NCBI RefSeq assembly: GCF_900167445.1
Contig: NZ_FUZT01000009.1
Coordinates: 201,058 to 265,057 of the forward strand
Direction of reading: 5' to 3'
From: Maledivibacter halophilus
Lineage (GTDB): Bacteria; Bacillota; Clostridia; Peptostreptococcales; Caminicellaceae
Length of the DNA stretch: 64,000 bases
Part shown: positions 15,978 through 24,314 of the stretch, in pieces
Position numbering within the stretch: position 1 is the first letter of the stretch
Layout: the number at the start of each line of letters is the position of its first letter
Notes under the pieces: generated by a model
Told to the model about the DNA's origin: nothing
What the model saw: the letters and a program-made list of their open reading frames with translations, nothing else
Database searches by the model: none
Translations under genes and position numbers: made by a program

Positions 15978-16015
15978 ATAGTTCCCATGAAATATTGGGA
16001 ACTATAGTTGTTTTG
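15978..16015 (+). terminator. Terminator-like hairpin after the Fic gene
   Basis: ATAGTTCCCA (15978-15987) pairs with TGGGAACTAT (15996-16005), a 10-bp perfect stem, followed by a T-rich but interrupted stretch (AGTTGTTTTG). Confidence 0.65.
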
Positions 16016-16053
16016 TGGAGAATGTCGAAATATAGGGTCGAAGTTTTGACTTC

Positions 16054-16193
16054 AGATAAACAAAATGTTTGCATAAAGGTGCACTGAGGCGCATTTTTCG
16101 AGTAGTTCAGATGCACTACATCCCTTTTATCGGGTGTAACCATCGCCAAGGAGAACGGCTTCGAGGTCCAGTTCAGGCACGTCGCAATTAGAT
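16054..16193 (+). repeat. attC site 17 (damaged R')
   Basis: R'' is AGATAAA (16054-16060) with flank GAAGTTTTGACTTCAGATAA mirroring the start of cassette 16 over about 20 nt. The right end is damaged: GTCGCAA runs straight into TTAGATG (16188-16194) without the inner arm or the G of R'. This is the last recognisable complete-length site before 30 kb. Confidence 0.75.
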
Positions 16194-16321
16194 GAAATTG
16201 ACTCATTTATTATGGGGTATTCCTTTTAGGAAAGTTAATGGTCAAATAAATATAAAAGCATTATGACTAGTAGATAATAGAGTAAGATATTAGCTGTATC
16301 TGGGTGGTAGGAGGTGGAAGC

Positions 16322-16882
16322 TTGAAAAAAAAGATTAAAATTATATTAGCTGTAGTGATTATATTTTTGATAATGAGTTTTTACTTCAAGTATAAAATGG
16401 ACATAGAGTTGTTTACTAGTAAATATAGAATTGGGATTGAATATGGAGTACAAAGTATAGTCCTTGTTAAAGCACATGACTTTGTAAACAGATTGAATCA
16501 TAATATATATGAACTTGATAATTACTTTGATAAAGACTGTAAAATTTATCTTAATAAAAATCAATATTACTACAAGAATGATATACGTGATCATATGGTA
16601 AAAAGGATGACTAAAATAAGAAGTGAGCCTGATGCAATGGTGTTTAAATATGTAAAGTCAGATGCAGAAATTATTAATTATAATAAAAATTTAGTTGAAA
16701 GCAAAATAGTTGGAAAAGCAAAGGTTCTAAGTAATGAAGATTATTGGGATGGTAAATACTTTGAAACAGAAGAAGTAGATTATGAATATGATGTAACATT
16801 TAAGAAAATATTTCTTTTTGTATGGAAAGCGGTCGAATTCAAAAGTAATAGCAAAGTAATAGAAGAATTATTGATGAATTAA
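16322..16882 (+). CDS. Membrane-anchored extracytoplasmic protein of unknown function
   Basis: 186 residues from TTG 16322, which has AGGAGGTGG 7 nt upstream. One N-terminal transmembrane segment (residues about 6-24, KIILAVVIIFLIMSF) and a soluble domain that resembles the NTF2-like or DUF-type stress lipoproteins of Firmicutes (NIYELDNYFDKDC, EVDYEYDVTFKKIFLFVWKAVEF), but no family is certain. It follows the damaged attC17; only a faint attC-like patch (GTGCACCACACC near 16917) follows it, so it is probably an old cassette now fixed in place. Confidence 0.65.
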   Translation: MKKKIKIILAVVIIFLIMSFYFKYKMDIELFTSKYRIGIEYGVQSIVLVKAHDFVNRLNHNIYELDNYFDKDCKIYLNKNQYYYKNDIRDHMVKRMTKIRSEPDAMVFKYVKSDAEIINYNKNLVESKIVGKAKVLSNEDYWDGKYFETEEVDYEYDVTFKKIFLFVWKAVEFKSNSKVIEELLMN

Positions 16883-17051
16883 TTGTAAAGAGATTTATAT
16901 AAAGAGTGGGGTAAATGTGCACCACACCTTTATATGACATAAGGCACACATGTTGCTAGCAGTTCTTTATAGATAAATCAAAAGAATAGGCAAAGTAAAA
17001 ACTAATAGTAATAATGGGATATATATACAAGTGTATAAGGAGGTTTACAGA

Positions 17052-17582
17052 ATGAAGAAAACCGACTATTCTAATATCTCAGCAAGGTATGATAAAAATA
17101 AATTTAGACATGATATTAAGTTGGATTGTGATTTAAAAGATTATATTAATTGTTGTAAGAAAGGTAAATACGCAGTTTTAGACTTAGCATGTGGGACAGG
17201 AATTTATTTAGATAACCAAATTAAGCATTTTAAACATGTGAATATTGAGTGGCATGGGTTAGATTTGTCTAAGGAAATGCTTGACAAAGCAAAAGCTAAG
17301 GTTGATAATGTTTTATTTACGAATGGTAAGGCAGAGAAACTTCCATATGATTGTAGCTATTTTGATTTTATTTCAAATAATTATGCGTTTCATCATTTTG
17401 AAAACAAGTCTGAAGCATTAGATGAAGTAGGTAGAGTAATAAAAAAAGATGGGATTTTTAAAATGCACAATATAGCAATACATGATATGTCAAAATGGTG
17501 GATATATCAGTTGTTTCCATCTGTATATTATGAAGATTTGAAAAGATTTTGGCAAAAGGAATTGATTTTTAAAGAGTTATAA
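17052..17582 (+). CDS. Class I SAM-dependent methyltransferase, C-terminally truncated
   Basis: 176 residues from ATG 17052 behind AAGGAGG. Methyltransferase_11 motifs: LDLACGTGIYLDNQ (SAM-binding motif I), WHGLDLSKEMLDKAKAK (acidic end of strand 2), AEKLPYDCSYFDFISNNYAFHHF (motifs II-III) and a post-II VIKKDGIF. Family proteins run to about 240-260 residues, so the C-terminal substrate region is missing; the frame ends at 17582 and passes into a decayed GNAT fragment. Substrate unknown. Possibly a broken gene. Confidence 0.7.
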   Translation: MKKTDYSNISARYDKNKFRHDIKLDCDLKDYINCCKKGKYAVLDLACGTGIYLDNQIKHFKHVNIEWHGLDLSKEMLDKAKAKVDNVLFTNGKAEKLPYDCSYFDFISNNYAFHHFENKSEALDEVGRVIKKDGIFKMHNIAIHDMSKWWIYQLFPSVYYEDLKRFWQKELIFKEL

Positions 17583-17583
17583 A

Positions 17584-17806
17584 ACAGAGAGTTTGAAGTA
17601 AAAATTCAGTTAGAATATAAGTATGATGTAATAAGTGAAAATAAAAGTCATCTAAGAAAATGGCTTTCAAACTGTAATATTTTACAGAAAAAACTTGCTG
17701 GTGCTATAGAATACCATAAAATTGATAGGGTACTCAATTAGTACAATAGACGAAAATAATATAGGTGAATTAGATTCTATATACTTAGAGTCAGAATATA
17801 GGAAAT
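17584..17806 (+). pseudogene. GNAT acetyltransferase remnant
   Basis: Downstream of the methyltransferase one frame reads KLAGAIEYHKI and then, after a frameshift near 17722, LIGYSISTIDENN-IGELDSIYLESEYRK before a stop. The second part is a typical GNAT central segment (the strand before the CoA loop) cut right where the loop should follow. Two decayed fragments abut here, suggesting loss of an attC and deletion. Confidence 0.6.
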
Positions 17807-17920
17807 AACTTTTGTTTAAATTTAAAAATTTTAAAGGAGTAGGCAGCTAAAGGTGAAATGCTATATCAAAGTTTTATATTGATGATGAGAAAATTGTATA
17901 AAGATTTGGAGGGGATAGGT

Positions 17921-18925
17921 GTGAATATTATTAATGGAAAATTTAAAATGTTTGTTGCTATCTTCATATTGATATTGGGTATTATTAATGGCTGTGCAGT
18001 GGAAGAAGTTCAATATGATTTTCCTCTTTCCAGTGAAGATATTGAAGAAGTTTTGCTTTCAGAAGATTTAAAATGGAAAATCACAGAGTCCGATTCCTTT
18101 GGTGAGGGACATAAAGTATATAGACTTGAGAAGGATAATGATAAAATTATCAGTTTTATAGGCAGCTATGGGAATAAAAATATGAAGTCATTACAATTAT
18201 CCTTCTTTCCAAAAAACCCAATGGTTAGCAAATCAATTTCTGAACCTATAACTGAAGATAAATGGGCAGATATGATAAAGTTAGCAGGTAGACTGTATGG
18301 AAACAGCAGGCTGTACAAAAACACCCATGAGGAATTAATTAGGTATACTTCTAAGCGAAGTAGTAATGAATATGGGGATACATCTTTTACAAAGAGAATA
18401 GATGATATTCATTTAAGAATAGTTTTAAGAGCATCTAAAGAAACAAATAATAAATATGATTTAGCAGCAATTTTTTTAATGAACGACGTTGCATATGAAT
18501 CAACATTAGCAGACTCAGCAAATTATAGGAAAAGGAGATGGTTGAGAGAGGAAACAGAAGTACTAGAAAATCATAAGATATTTGAAATTTTACAAATGAA
18601 TGATGAAGGTAGTAATAAAGAAAAAGGTTTAATAATACAAGGGCATTTAGAAAAAATAAAAAAGGCAAAGAAAGAGGAGATGCCAAAGTCAAATATATTA
18701 AATCTTCTAACACCCTTATATGAAGAAGATTATCTAAGTGCAATTTTAGTAGATGAATCTGGTAGTTTAGAAATTATTATGCCTTCTAATTCCCTCAATA
18801 AAGAAGAGTTGAGTCAAGTAAGGAATCATTATATTACTTACATACCCGATGAAAATATATTTGTCATACATTTTAGTGTTTTAAGTGAACAACTTAGAGA
18901 ATTAGAGAAGATGAATAGAATCTAA
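17921..18925 (+). CDS. Lipoprotein of unknown function
   Basis: 334 residues from GTG 17921; GGAGGGG at 17908-17914 supports this over upstream in-frame ATGs. Lipobox LGIINGC at residues about 19-25 predicts lipid anchoring. The mature part is mixed alpha/beta with a charged helix (HLEKIKKAKKEEMPKS) and no recognised family. A terminator follows at 18990, which closes the decayed part of the array before the sugar-acid operon. Confidence 0.7.
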   Translation: MNIINGKFKMFVAIFILILGIINGCAVEEVQYDFPLSSEDIEEVLLSEDLKWKITESDSFGEGHKVYRLEKDNDKIISFIGSYGNKNMKSLQLSFFPKNPMVSKSISEPITEDKWADMIKLAGRLYGNSRLYKNTHEELIRYTSKRSSNEYGDTSFTKRIDDIHLRIVLRASKETNNKYDLAAIFLMNDVAYESTLADSANYRKRRWLREETEVLENHKIFEILQMNDEGSNKEKGLIIQGHLEKIKKAKKEEMPKSNILNLLTPLYEEDYLSAILVDESGSLEIIMPSNSLNKEELSQVRNHYITYIPDENIFVIHFSVLSEQLRELEKMNRI

Positions 18926-18989
18926 AAGCGTTATATAAAAATATAAATATCTAGGTTTTTGTTATATAGCCTTTCAGAAAATTATACTT

Positions 18990-19024
18990 AAGAGCTCTAG
19001 AGAAATAATCAGAGCTCTTTTTAA
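18990..19024 (+). terminator. Rho-independent terminator
   Basis: AAGAGCTCT (18990-18998) pairs with AGAGCTCTT (19011-19019), followed by TTTT. It separates the lipoprotein gene from the TRAP operon promoter that begins 3 nt later. Confidence 0.8.
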
Positions 19025-19026
19025 TA

Positions 19027-19059
19027 TTGACATTAAAATACTAATGTGTTAGTATACTA
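19027..19059 (+). promoter_or_regulatory. Promoter and palindromic operator of the sugar-acid operon
   Basis: TTGACA (19027-19032) and TAGTAT (19050-19055) are spaced by 17 nt. The spacer and -10 carry ATACTAA-TGTG-TTAGTAT, a perfect 7-bp inverted repeat, overlapped by TAGTATACTA (19050-19059). A repressor bound here would cover the promoter; the GntR-family regulator at 24315 is the obvious candidate. Confidence 0.7.
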
Positions 19060-19086
19060 GTATAAAAGATCAAGGAGGAATTAAAA

Positions 19087-20085
19087 ATGAAACAAAAATT
19101 CTTAGCAATTGTTTTGATTTTAGGTTTACTTGTTTCAATGACAGCTTGTGGTGGAGCAGAAAAAAATGAAAAGGTTCAAAAGGAAAGTTATGTGCTTAAA
19201 GTAGGTACAGTATTAACTGAGGCAGATCCTATTTATAAGGGGCTTGAGGTTTTCAAGGAAAACGTTGAGCAAAAAACAGATGGAAAGGTTGCAGTGGAAC
19301 TATACTCAGGTTCTCAGCTTGGGGCTGACGAAGACGTTTTAGAACAAGCAAAAGTTGGTGCTAGCGTTGGAATTATTACAGATCCAGGTCGTATGAGTAA
19401 TTATATTAAGGATTTTGGAATTTTAGGTGGACCTTATTTAGCAGATAATTATGAAGATGCTTTAAAATTAATGGAAACATCAGTGTATAAAGATTTAGCA
19501 GGACAATTTGAAGAATATGGATTTAAAGTGCTATCTTTTAATTATTATCAAGGTAGTAGAAATCTTTTTACAAAATCACCAGTTAGTAAACCAGAAGACT
19601 TAAATGGATTACGTATCAGAAGTTCTGGTTCAGATGTAGTAACTAAGTCATTAGAGGCAATGGGAGCAAATACTACAGTACTTCCATGGTCAGAATCCTA
19701 TCAAGCACTTCAACAAAAAGTAATTGAAGGTGTTGAAGTACATAATTCTGCAGCAGCAGGGTCAAGTATCTATGAAGTTACTGATTATCTTTCTGAAACA
19801 GGACATTTTCAATTACTTACAGGGCTTGTAATTTCTAATGATTGGTTTGAAAAATTACCTGAAGAATATCAAAATATATTAACGGAAGAATCTTATAATG
19901 CAGGTAAATATGCTTCAGATATTGTTATAAAAAAGAATGAAGAATATTTACAAACAATTGTTGAAGGTGGCATAGAAGTTGTAGATGTAGATATTGAAGC
20001 ATTTAAAGAAGCTGCAGAATCAGCTTACGATGCTTTAGGCTATAGAGAACTTAAAGATAAAATTGATGAAGAGTTAGGAAGATAA
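19087..20085 (+). CDS. yiaO: TRAP transporter solute-binding protein (DctP/YiaO family)
   Basis: 332 residues, ATG 19087 behind AAGGAGG. Lipobox VSMTACGG predicts a membrane-anchored binding lipoprotein, the Gram-positive form of a TRAP P subunit. The DctP family signature is present: LKVGTVLTEADPIYKGLEVFKE, VELYSGSQLGADEDVLEQ, and the conserved Arg region LNGLRIRSSGSDVVTKSLEAMGA that contacts the substrate carboxylate. First gene of an operon with Q and M subunits and a YiaK-like reductase, so its ligand is probably a sugar acid such as 2,3-diketogulonate or a uronate. Exact ligand inferred. Confidence 0.88.
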   Translation: MKQKFLAIVLILGLLVSMTACGGAEKNEKVQKESYVLKVGTVLTEADPIYKGLEVFKENVEQKTDGKVAVELYSGSQLGADEDVLEQAKVGASVGIITDPGRMSNYIKDFGILGGPYLADNYEDALKLMETSVYKDLAGQFEEYGFKVLSFNYYQGSRNLFTKSPVSKPEDLNGLRIRSSGSDVVTKSLEAMGANTTVLPWSESYQALQQKVIEGVEVHNSAAAGSSIYEVTDYLSETGHFQLLTGLVISNDWFEKLPEEYQNILTEESYNAGKYASDIVIKKNEEYLQTIVEGGIEVVDVDIEAFKEAAESAYDALGYRELKDKIDEELGR

Positions 20086-20106
20086 TTCTAAAAGCGAGGT
20101 TTTAAT

Positions 20107-20610
20107 ATGAAAATTCAACGTATTGAAGAAATAACTGTATGTGTAGGTCTTTCAATACTCATATTACTCGTTTTTACGGCGGCAACATTAAGATGGTTTG
20201 GTATAGATATGTCTTGGTCAGTTGATTTTGCCCAATTGACATTCTCTTGGGTCTGCTTCATTGGAGCAGACCTGGCCATGCGCCATAAACGACATATGGG
20301 TGTTGACATACTGGTAAATAGGTTTTCTCTGCCAGTACGAAATGCAATTTATTTATTTAATAGTATATTGATTATGTTTTTCTTGGTATTTATTACTTAC
20401 TATGGAGCAAATCTATCAATAATCAATTTTCAGAGAACCTTTAATACACTGCCAATAAGTTATTCCTTTGTTACAATTAGTGCACCTATCGGGTGTTTGC
20501 TTATGTTATACACTAATACCAAAAGGTTGGTAGAATATATCAGCAACATTATAAAACATGACTATAGAGGTATTATTCAAGAAGACAAGGAAGGAGGGGA
20601 AACCATATGA
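20107..20610 (+). CDS. yiaM: TRAP transporter small membrane subunit (DctQ/YiaM)
   Basis: 167 residues, ATG 20107. Four transmembrane segments in the DctQ pattern, with the conserved RWFGIDMSWSVDFAQLTFSWVCFIGADLAMR motif region at the second helix, shown here in part. It couples the binding protein to the M subunit. Overlaps the M gene by 4 nt (ATGA), so translation is coupled. Confidence 0.87.
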   Translation: MKIQRIEEITVCVGLSILILLVFTAATLRWFGIDMSWSVDFAQLTFSWVCFIGADLAMRHKRHMGVDILVNRFSLPVRNAIYLFNSILIMFFLVFITYYGANLSIINFQRTFNTLPISYSFVTISAPIGCLLMLYTNTKRLVEYISNIIKHDYRGIIQEDKEGGETI

Positions 20611-21884
20611 TTATATTAGCTATAACTTTTACTATACTATTGATTATAGGAATGCCTGTAGCCTTTGCTGTTGGTATATCTACACTCTTTTTCTTTATTA
20701 GTGAAGGCGTGCCTTTTCAAATTATTGCCCAAAAAATGGTAAGTAGTACTCAATCTTTCTCATTACTTGCAGTCCCCTTCTTTGTTCTTGCGGGAAACTT
20801 AATGAATGAAACTGGAATCACTAAGAGGCTTATAAAGTTTTCAACAGTACTTACTGGACATATGTATGGTGGTCTTGCTCAGGTTTCTATTGTTCTGAGT
20901 ACATTAATGGGAGGTATTTCAGGTTCTGCTACAGCTGATGCTGCAATGGAAAGTCGTATACTTGGTCCAGATATGGAAAAAAGAGGATATTCTAGAGGCT
21001 TTACTGCAGCTATCTTAGCTATGGGGGGGTTAATTACCTCTACAATACCTCCGAGTATTGGCCTTATTTTATATGGGGTGACAGGTGAAGTATCTATAGG
21101 TAGGTTATTTTTGGCAGGAATTGTGCCTGGTGTTTTATTGATGATTGTTTTTATGACTACAGTGAATGTCATTTCTAGAAAAAGAAAATATGCTAGAGAA
21201 ACAGAAAAAAGACCAACATTCATAGAAATTTTGAAAGGATTAGTAGAGAACCTATGGGCTTTACTATTTCCTGTTATACTAATTGTTGGAATTCGTTTTG
21301 GTATTTTTACACCATCTGAAGCAGGTGCCTTTGCTGTGGTATATGCATTTATTATTGGCATGTTTGTTTATAAAGAATTGACGATGAAAAAGATGATCAA
21401 TGTTTTAAAACAGACTGCAGTGGATTTAGCGGTAATTATGTTAATCATTATTTGTTCTAATGCTTTTGGTTATGCATTGGTTACTGGAAGAATTCCTCAA
21501 ACATTAGCAGATTTAATAATTAACGTATCATCAAATTCTTATGTTGTTTTATTTATTATATTAGCTTTTGTTTTTATTGTAGGTATGTTTATGGAAGCAA
21601 CTGCAAATGTATTGATTTTAACTCCAATTTTTCTACCTATTATAACAAATTTAGGTTTTGATCCAGTTCATTTTGGTATCCTATTTATGATTTTAGTAAC
21701 CATGGGAGGAATGACTCCACCTATAGGGGTTACAATGTATACTACATGTTCGATATTAGGATGCCCAATTGAAACATATACGAAAGAATCAATTTTATTT
21801 TTAGGTGCTGTTATTGTTTTGTTAGGAATATTGGCTTTTTTCCCACAAATAGTATTATTTTTACCAAATATGGTTTTTGGTTAA
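20607..21884 (+). CDS. yiaN: TRAP transporter large membrane subunit (DctM/YiaN)
   Basis: 425 residues, normal for DctM. About twelve transmembrane helices with family motifs GMPVAFAVGI, the GLSGSA-like GGISGSATADAAM, STIPPSIGLILYGV and MGGMTPPIGVTMYT, which form the Na+ and substrate sites. It carries out sodium-driven uptake of the sugar acid delivered by the binding protein. Confidence 0.9.
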   Translation: MIILAITFTILLIIGMPVAFAVGISTLFFFISEGVPFQIIAQKMVSSTQSFSLLAVPFFVLAGNLMNETGITKRLIKFSTVLTGHMYGGLAQVSIVLSTLMGGISGSATADAAMESRILGPDMEKRGYSRGFTAAILAMGGLITSTIPPSIGLILYGVTGEVSIGRLFLAGIVPGVLLMIVFMTTVNVISRKRKYARETEKRPTFIEILKGLVENLWALLFPVILIVGIRFGIFTPSEAGAFAVVYAFIIGMFVYKELTMKKMINVLKQTAVDLAVIMLIIICSNAFGYALVTGRIPQTLADLIINVSSNSYVVLFIILAFVFIVGMFMEATANVLILTPIFLPIITNLGFDPVHFGILFMILVTMGGMTPPIGVTMYTTCSILGCPIETYTKESILFLGAVIVLLGILAFFPQIVLFLPNMVFG

Positions 21885-21916
21885 AAATCAAAAAGATATA
21901 AAAAGGAGAATAAAAT

Positions 21917-22927
21917 ATGAGGTTAACATTTGACGAAATTAAGAACGAAATTAAAAGGGTTTTTATGAAATATGGACTCAGTGAAGAAAAAGCAGAAACT
22001 TGTGCTAGAATTCATACAGAATCAACTTATGATGGTATTTATTCACATGGGACAAATAGAGTTGCCCGATTTGTTGATTATATTAAAAAGGGTTGGGTTG
22101 ATGTAGAAGCTGAGCCAACTTTGGAAAAAGAATTTGGTGGGATACAAATTTATAACGGGAATATGGGACCAGGTGTTTTGAATGCTTTATATGGTGTAGA
22201 AAAAGGTATGGAGCTTGCAGATAAATATGGTATTGGAATGGTTGGTCTAAAAAATACTACCCATTGGATGCGTGGTGGTACCTATGGTTTACATGCAGCT
22301 AATCGAGGGTATATTGCTATTATGTGGACTAATACTGAATCCTGCATGCCACCATGGGGTGGAAAAGAATGCAAGCTGGGAAATAATCCTTTTGTAATGG
22401 CGGTGCCAGGGGTTAATGGTAAGCCAGCAATTGAATTAGACATGGCAATATCACAGTACTCTTATGGGAAACTACAAGTAACAAGATTAGCTGGCCAAAA
22501 ACTACCATTTCCAGGAGGGTTTGATAAGGATGGAAATGTTACAGATGATCCCGGTGCAATAGAAGAATCTATGAGAATCATGCCAATAGGATATTGGAAA
22601 GGTTCTAGTTTTTCTTTTATGTTAGATATTTTAGGTTCTGTTTTAACAGATGGTATCGGAGCTCCTGATTTAGACAAAAAAGGAAAAGGAAGCTGTGGTG
22701 GAGCATCACAAGTTATGATTATTATTGACCCTAAGAAGATTACTGATGAAAAAGATATGGCAACTACAATTGAAAAAGCTGTTGAACACATAAAAAGTTC
22801 GGAGCTATCAGAAAATTCAACTGGAATCTTTACACCGGGTGAAGATTTTGTGAAATTTAGAGAAGAACATGATGCTAAAGGTATTTTTGTTGATGATAGT
22901 GTTTGGGAGGAAATTAAAGCCCTTTAA
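21917..22927 (+). CDS. yiaK: YiaK-like 2,3-diketo-L-gulonate reductase (LDH/MDH-2 family)
   Basis: 336 residues, ATG 21917 behind AAAGGAG. It follows the malate/L-lactate dehydrogenase-2 family and has the YiaK (DlgD) hallmarks: YSHGTNRVARF, the catalytic His in NTTHWMRGGTYG, IMWTNTESCMPPWGGKE with NNPFVMAVP, and PIGYWKGSSFSFMLD. It uses NAD(P)H to reduce a 2-oxo sugar acid in the cytoplasm. Position directly after the TRAP genes repeats the E. coli yiaKMNO arrangement in another order. Substrate assignment is by family. Confidence 0.85.
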   Translation: MRLTFDEIKNEIKRVFMKYGLSEEKAETCARIHTESTYDGIYSHGTNRVARFVDYIKKGWVDVEAEPTLEKEFGGIQIYNGNMGPGVLNALYGVEKGMELADKYGIGMVGLKNTTHWMRGGTYGLHAANRGYIAIMWTNTESCMPPWGGKECKLGNNPFVMAVPGVNGKPAIELDMAISQYSYGKLQVTRLAGQKLPFPGGFDKDGNVTDDPGAIEESMRIMPIGYWKGSSFSFMLDILGSVLTDGIGAPDLDKKGKGSCGGASQVMIIIDPKKITDEKDMATTIEKAVEHIKSSELSENSTGIFTPGEDFVKFREEHDAKGIFVDDSVWEEIKAL

Positions 22928-23046
22928 ATATATGGATGGGCATTTGGCCTATCCCTTCTTTGAAAATATGATGATGTAATAAATCAAGTAAATGCAGTTA
23001 AAAAAGTTATAGTAAAAGTGAAAGTCTAGTTAATGGAGGCATTGTG

Positions 23047-24057
23047 ATGAAAGCATTGAGAGTTGAAAAACCTAATAATATATCTGTTGTTGAAATACCA
23101 AAAGTAAGACTAGAGAAGGATAATGAAATACTTATAAAAGTTAAGGCTGCTGGTATTTGCGGTAGTGATATTAGTATATATTCAGGCCAGTCACCAGTTG
23201 CAACCTATCCTAGAATTCTTGGACATGAGGTAACGGGAATAGTTGAAGAAATTAGTAAATCTGTTACAAAATTTAAAGTTGGGGATCATGTAATTATTAA
23301 ACAAACTGAGAGCTGTAATAATTGTTATGCCTGCAAGCATGGCAGAGATAATGTTTGTGTTGATTTAAAGGTGAGAGGAGTTAATATTGATGGCGGTTAT
23401 TGTGAATATATTACGGTACCAGAAACATCGGCGTATAAAATTCCAAAGGATTTAGATTTTAAAACAGCTGTTTTAATTGAGCCTTTTACTATTGCTTTTC
23501 AAGCCTGCAGCAGGGGAAGACTCCAAAAAGATGATACCTTACTAGTATATGGTGCAGGGGCATTGGGTGCAACGGTTATTCAAGTAGCTAAAAGCTTTGG
23601 CTGCAAAATTATAGCTGTAGATATTGAAGAAGAGAAACTTATTCAGGCAAAAAACTTAGGTGCTACCTATGCAATCAATGGGAAAAGTCCTACTTTAAAA
23701 GAAGAGATACAGGCTGCTTCTGAAAACTATGGACCGACAATTTGTATTGACTCAGTATGTAACCCTAAATCCTTTGAATTTTTAGTAGATATTGTTGGTA
23801 ATGCAGGAAGGGTTGTACTAATGGGATTTGACACCAGAGTTTCAGAAATTCCACAATTTAAAATCACAGCTAGGGAATTAGATATTATTGGTTCACGATT
23901 ACAACATGATAAATTTGAAAAAGTAATTGACTTATTTGCTAGAGATATTATTCAACCGAAAGATATGATTTCACATGTTTTTCATTTTGAGGATATTGAG
24001 AAAGCATTTGATGTAATTGCAAGTAAACAGTTTAGAAAAATTGTATTAACTTTTTAA
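23047..24057 (+). CDS. Zinc-dependent medium-chain dehydrogenase (LgoD/sorbitol-DH-like)
   Basis: 336 residues, ATG 23047 behind GGAGG. Catalytic-zinc residues in AAGICGSDISIY (Cys) and LGHEVTG (His-Glu); structural-zinc cysteines in ESCNNCYACKHGRDNVC; nucleotide-binding GAGALGATVIQVAK. The C-terminal IIGSRLQHDKFEKVIDL region resembles L-galactonate and other aldonate/polyol dehydrogenases. It probably oxidises an aldonate or polyol with NAD+ next to the YiaK-like and Uxu enzymes. Confidence 0.83.
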   Translation: MKALRVEKPNNISVVEIPKVRLEKDNEILIKVKAAGICGSDISIYSGQSPVATYPRILGHEVTGIVEEISKSVTKFKVGDHVIIKQTESCNNCYACKHGRDNVCVDLKVRGVNIDGGYCEYITVPETSAYKIPKDLDFKTAVLIEPFTIAFQACSRGRLQKDDTLLVYGAGALGATVIQVAKSFGCKIIAVDIEEEKLIQAKNLGATYAINGKSPTLKEEIQAASENYGPTICIDSVCNPKSFEFLVDIVGNAGRVVLMGFDTRVSEIPQFKITARELDIIGSRLQHDKFEKVIDLFARDIIQPKDMISHVFHFEDIEKAFDVIASKQFRKIVLTF

Positions 24058-24314
24058 CTTAATTGAATCCAAATTATGCAATTCCTTTAAGTTTTAAATT
24101 TATTTAAAACCAGAGATAAAATAATGTGTGAAGGTTGATATCTATATATAGTACGTATATTAGAATTATAAATAGCATCCAATAGTATAATAGAAAAGTA
24201 TATGACTGGAAAATAAAAAACTAATACTTTATAATAGTAAGAAACTAATATGAAAAAAATAAATTTAAATGAGCTTTTAAAGCTTTAAGAAATAATGGGT
24301 AGGTGGGTGGTTAT

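Larger units (their letters stand above)
1..16193 (+). mobile_element. Integron gene-cassette array (16 complete cassettes)
   Basis: Seventeen attC-like sites recur between plus-strand genes, all in the same orientation (R'' box of form RYYYAAC just after a gene, R' box of form GTTRRRY just before the next gene). Cassettes begin at the cut G^TTRRRY and end with their own attC. The first bases of nearly every cassette are the reverse complement of the bases leading into its own attC (for example TTATAAGAAATGGCG at 5912 against CGCCACTTCTTATAA at 6952), as expected of cassettes that circularise. The array is entered at 1 in the tail of an earlier cassette. No integrase gene or attI is present; by attC orientation they should lie to the left. 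Confidence 0.88.

Noticed and set aside
1..16193. A CRISPR array as explanation of the recurring repeats
   Set aside because: Repeats are 86-182 bp, diverged, palindromic and spaced by whole genes; there are no uniform short repeats or spacers and no cas genes.
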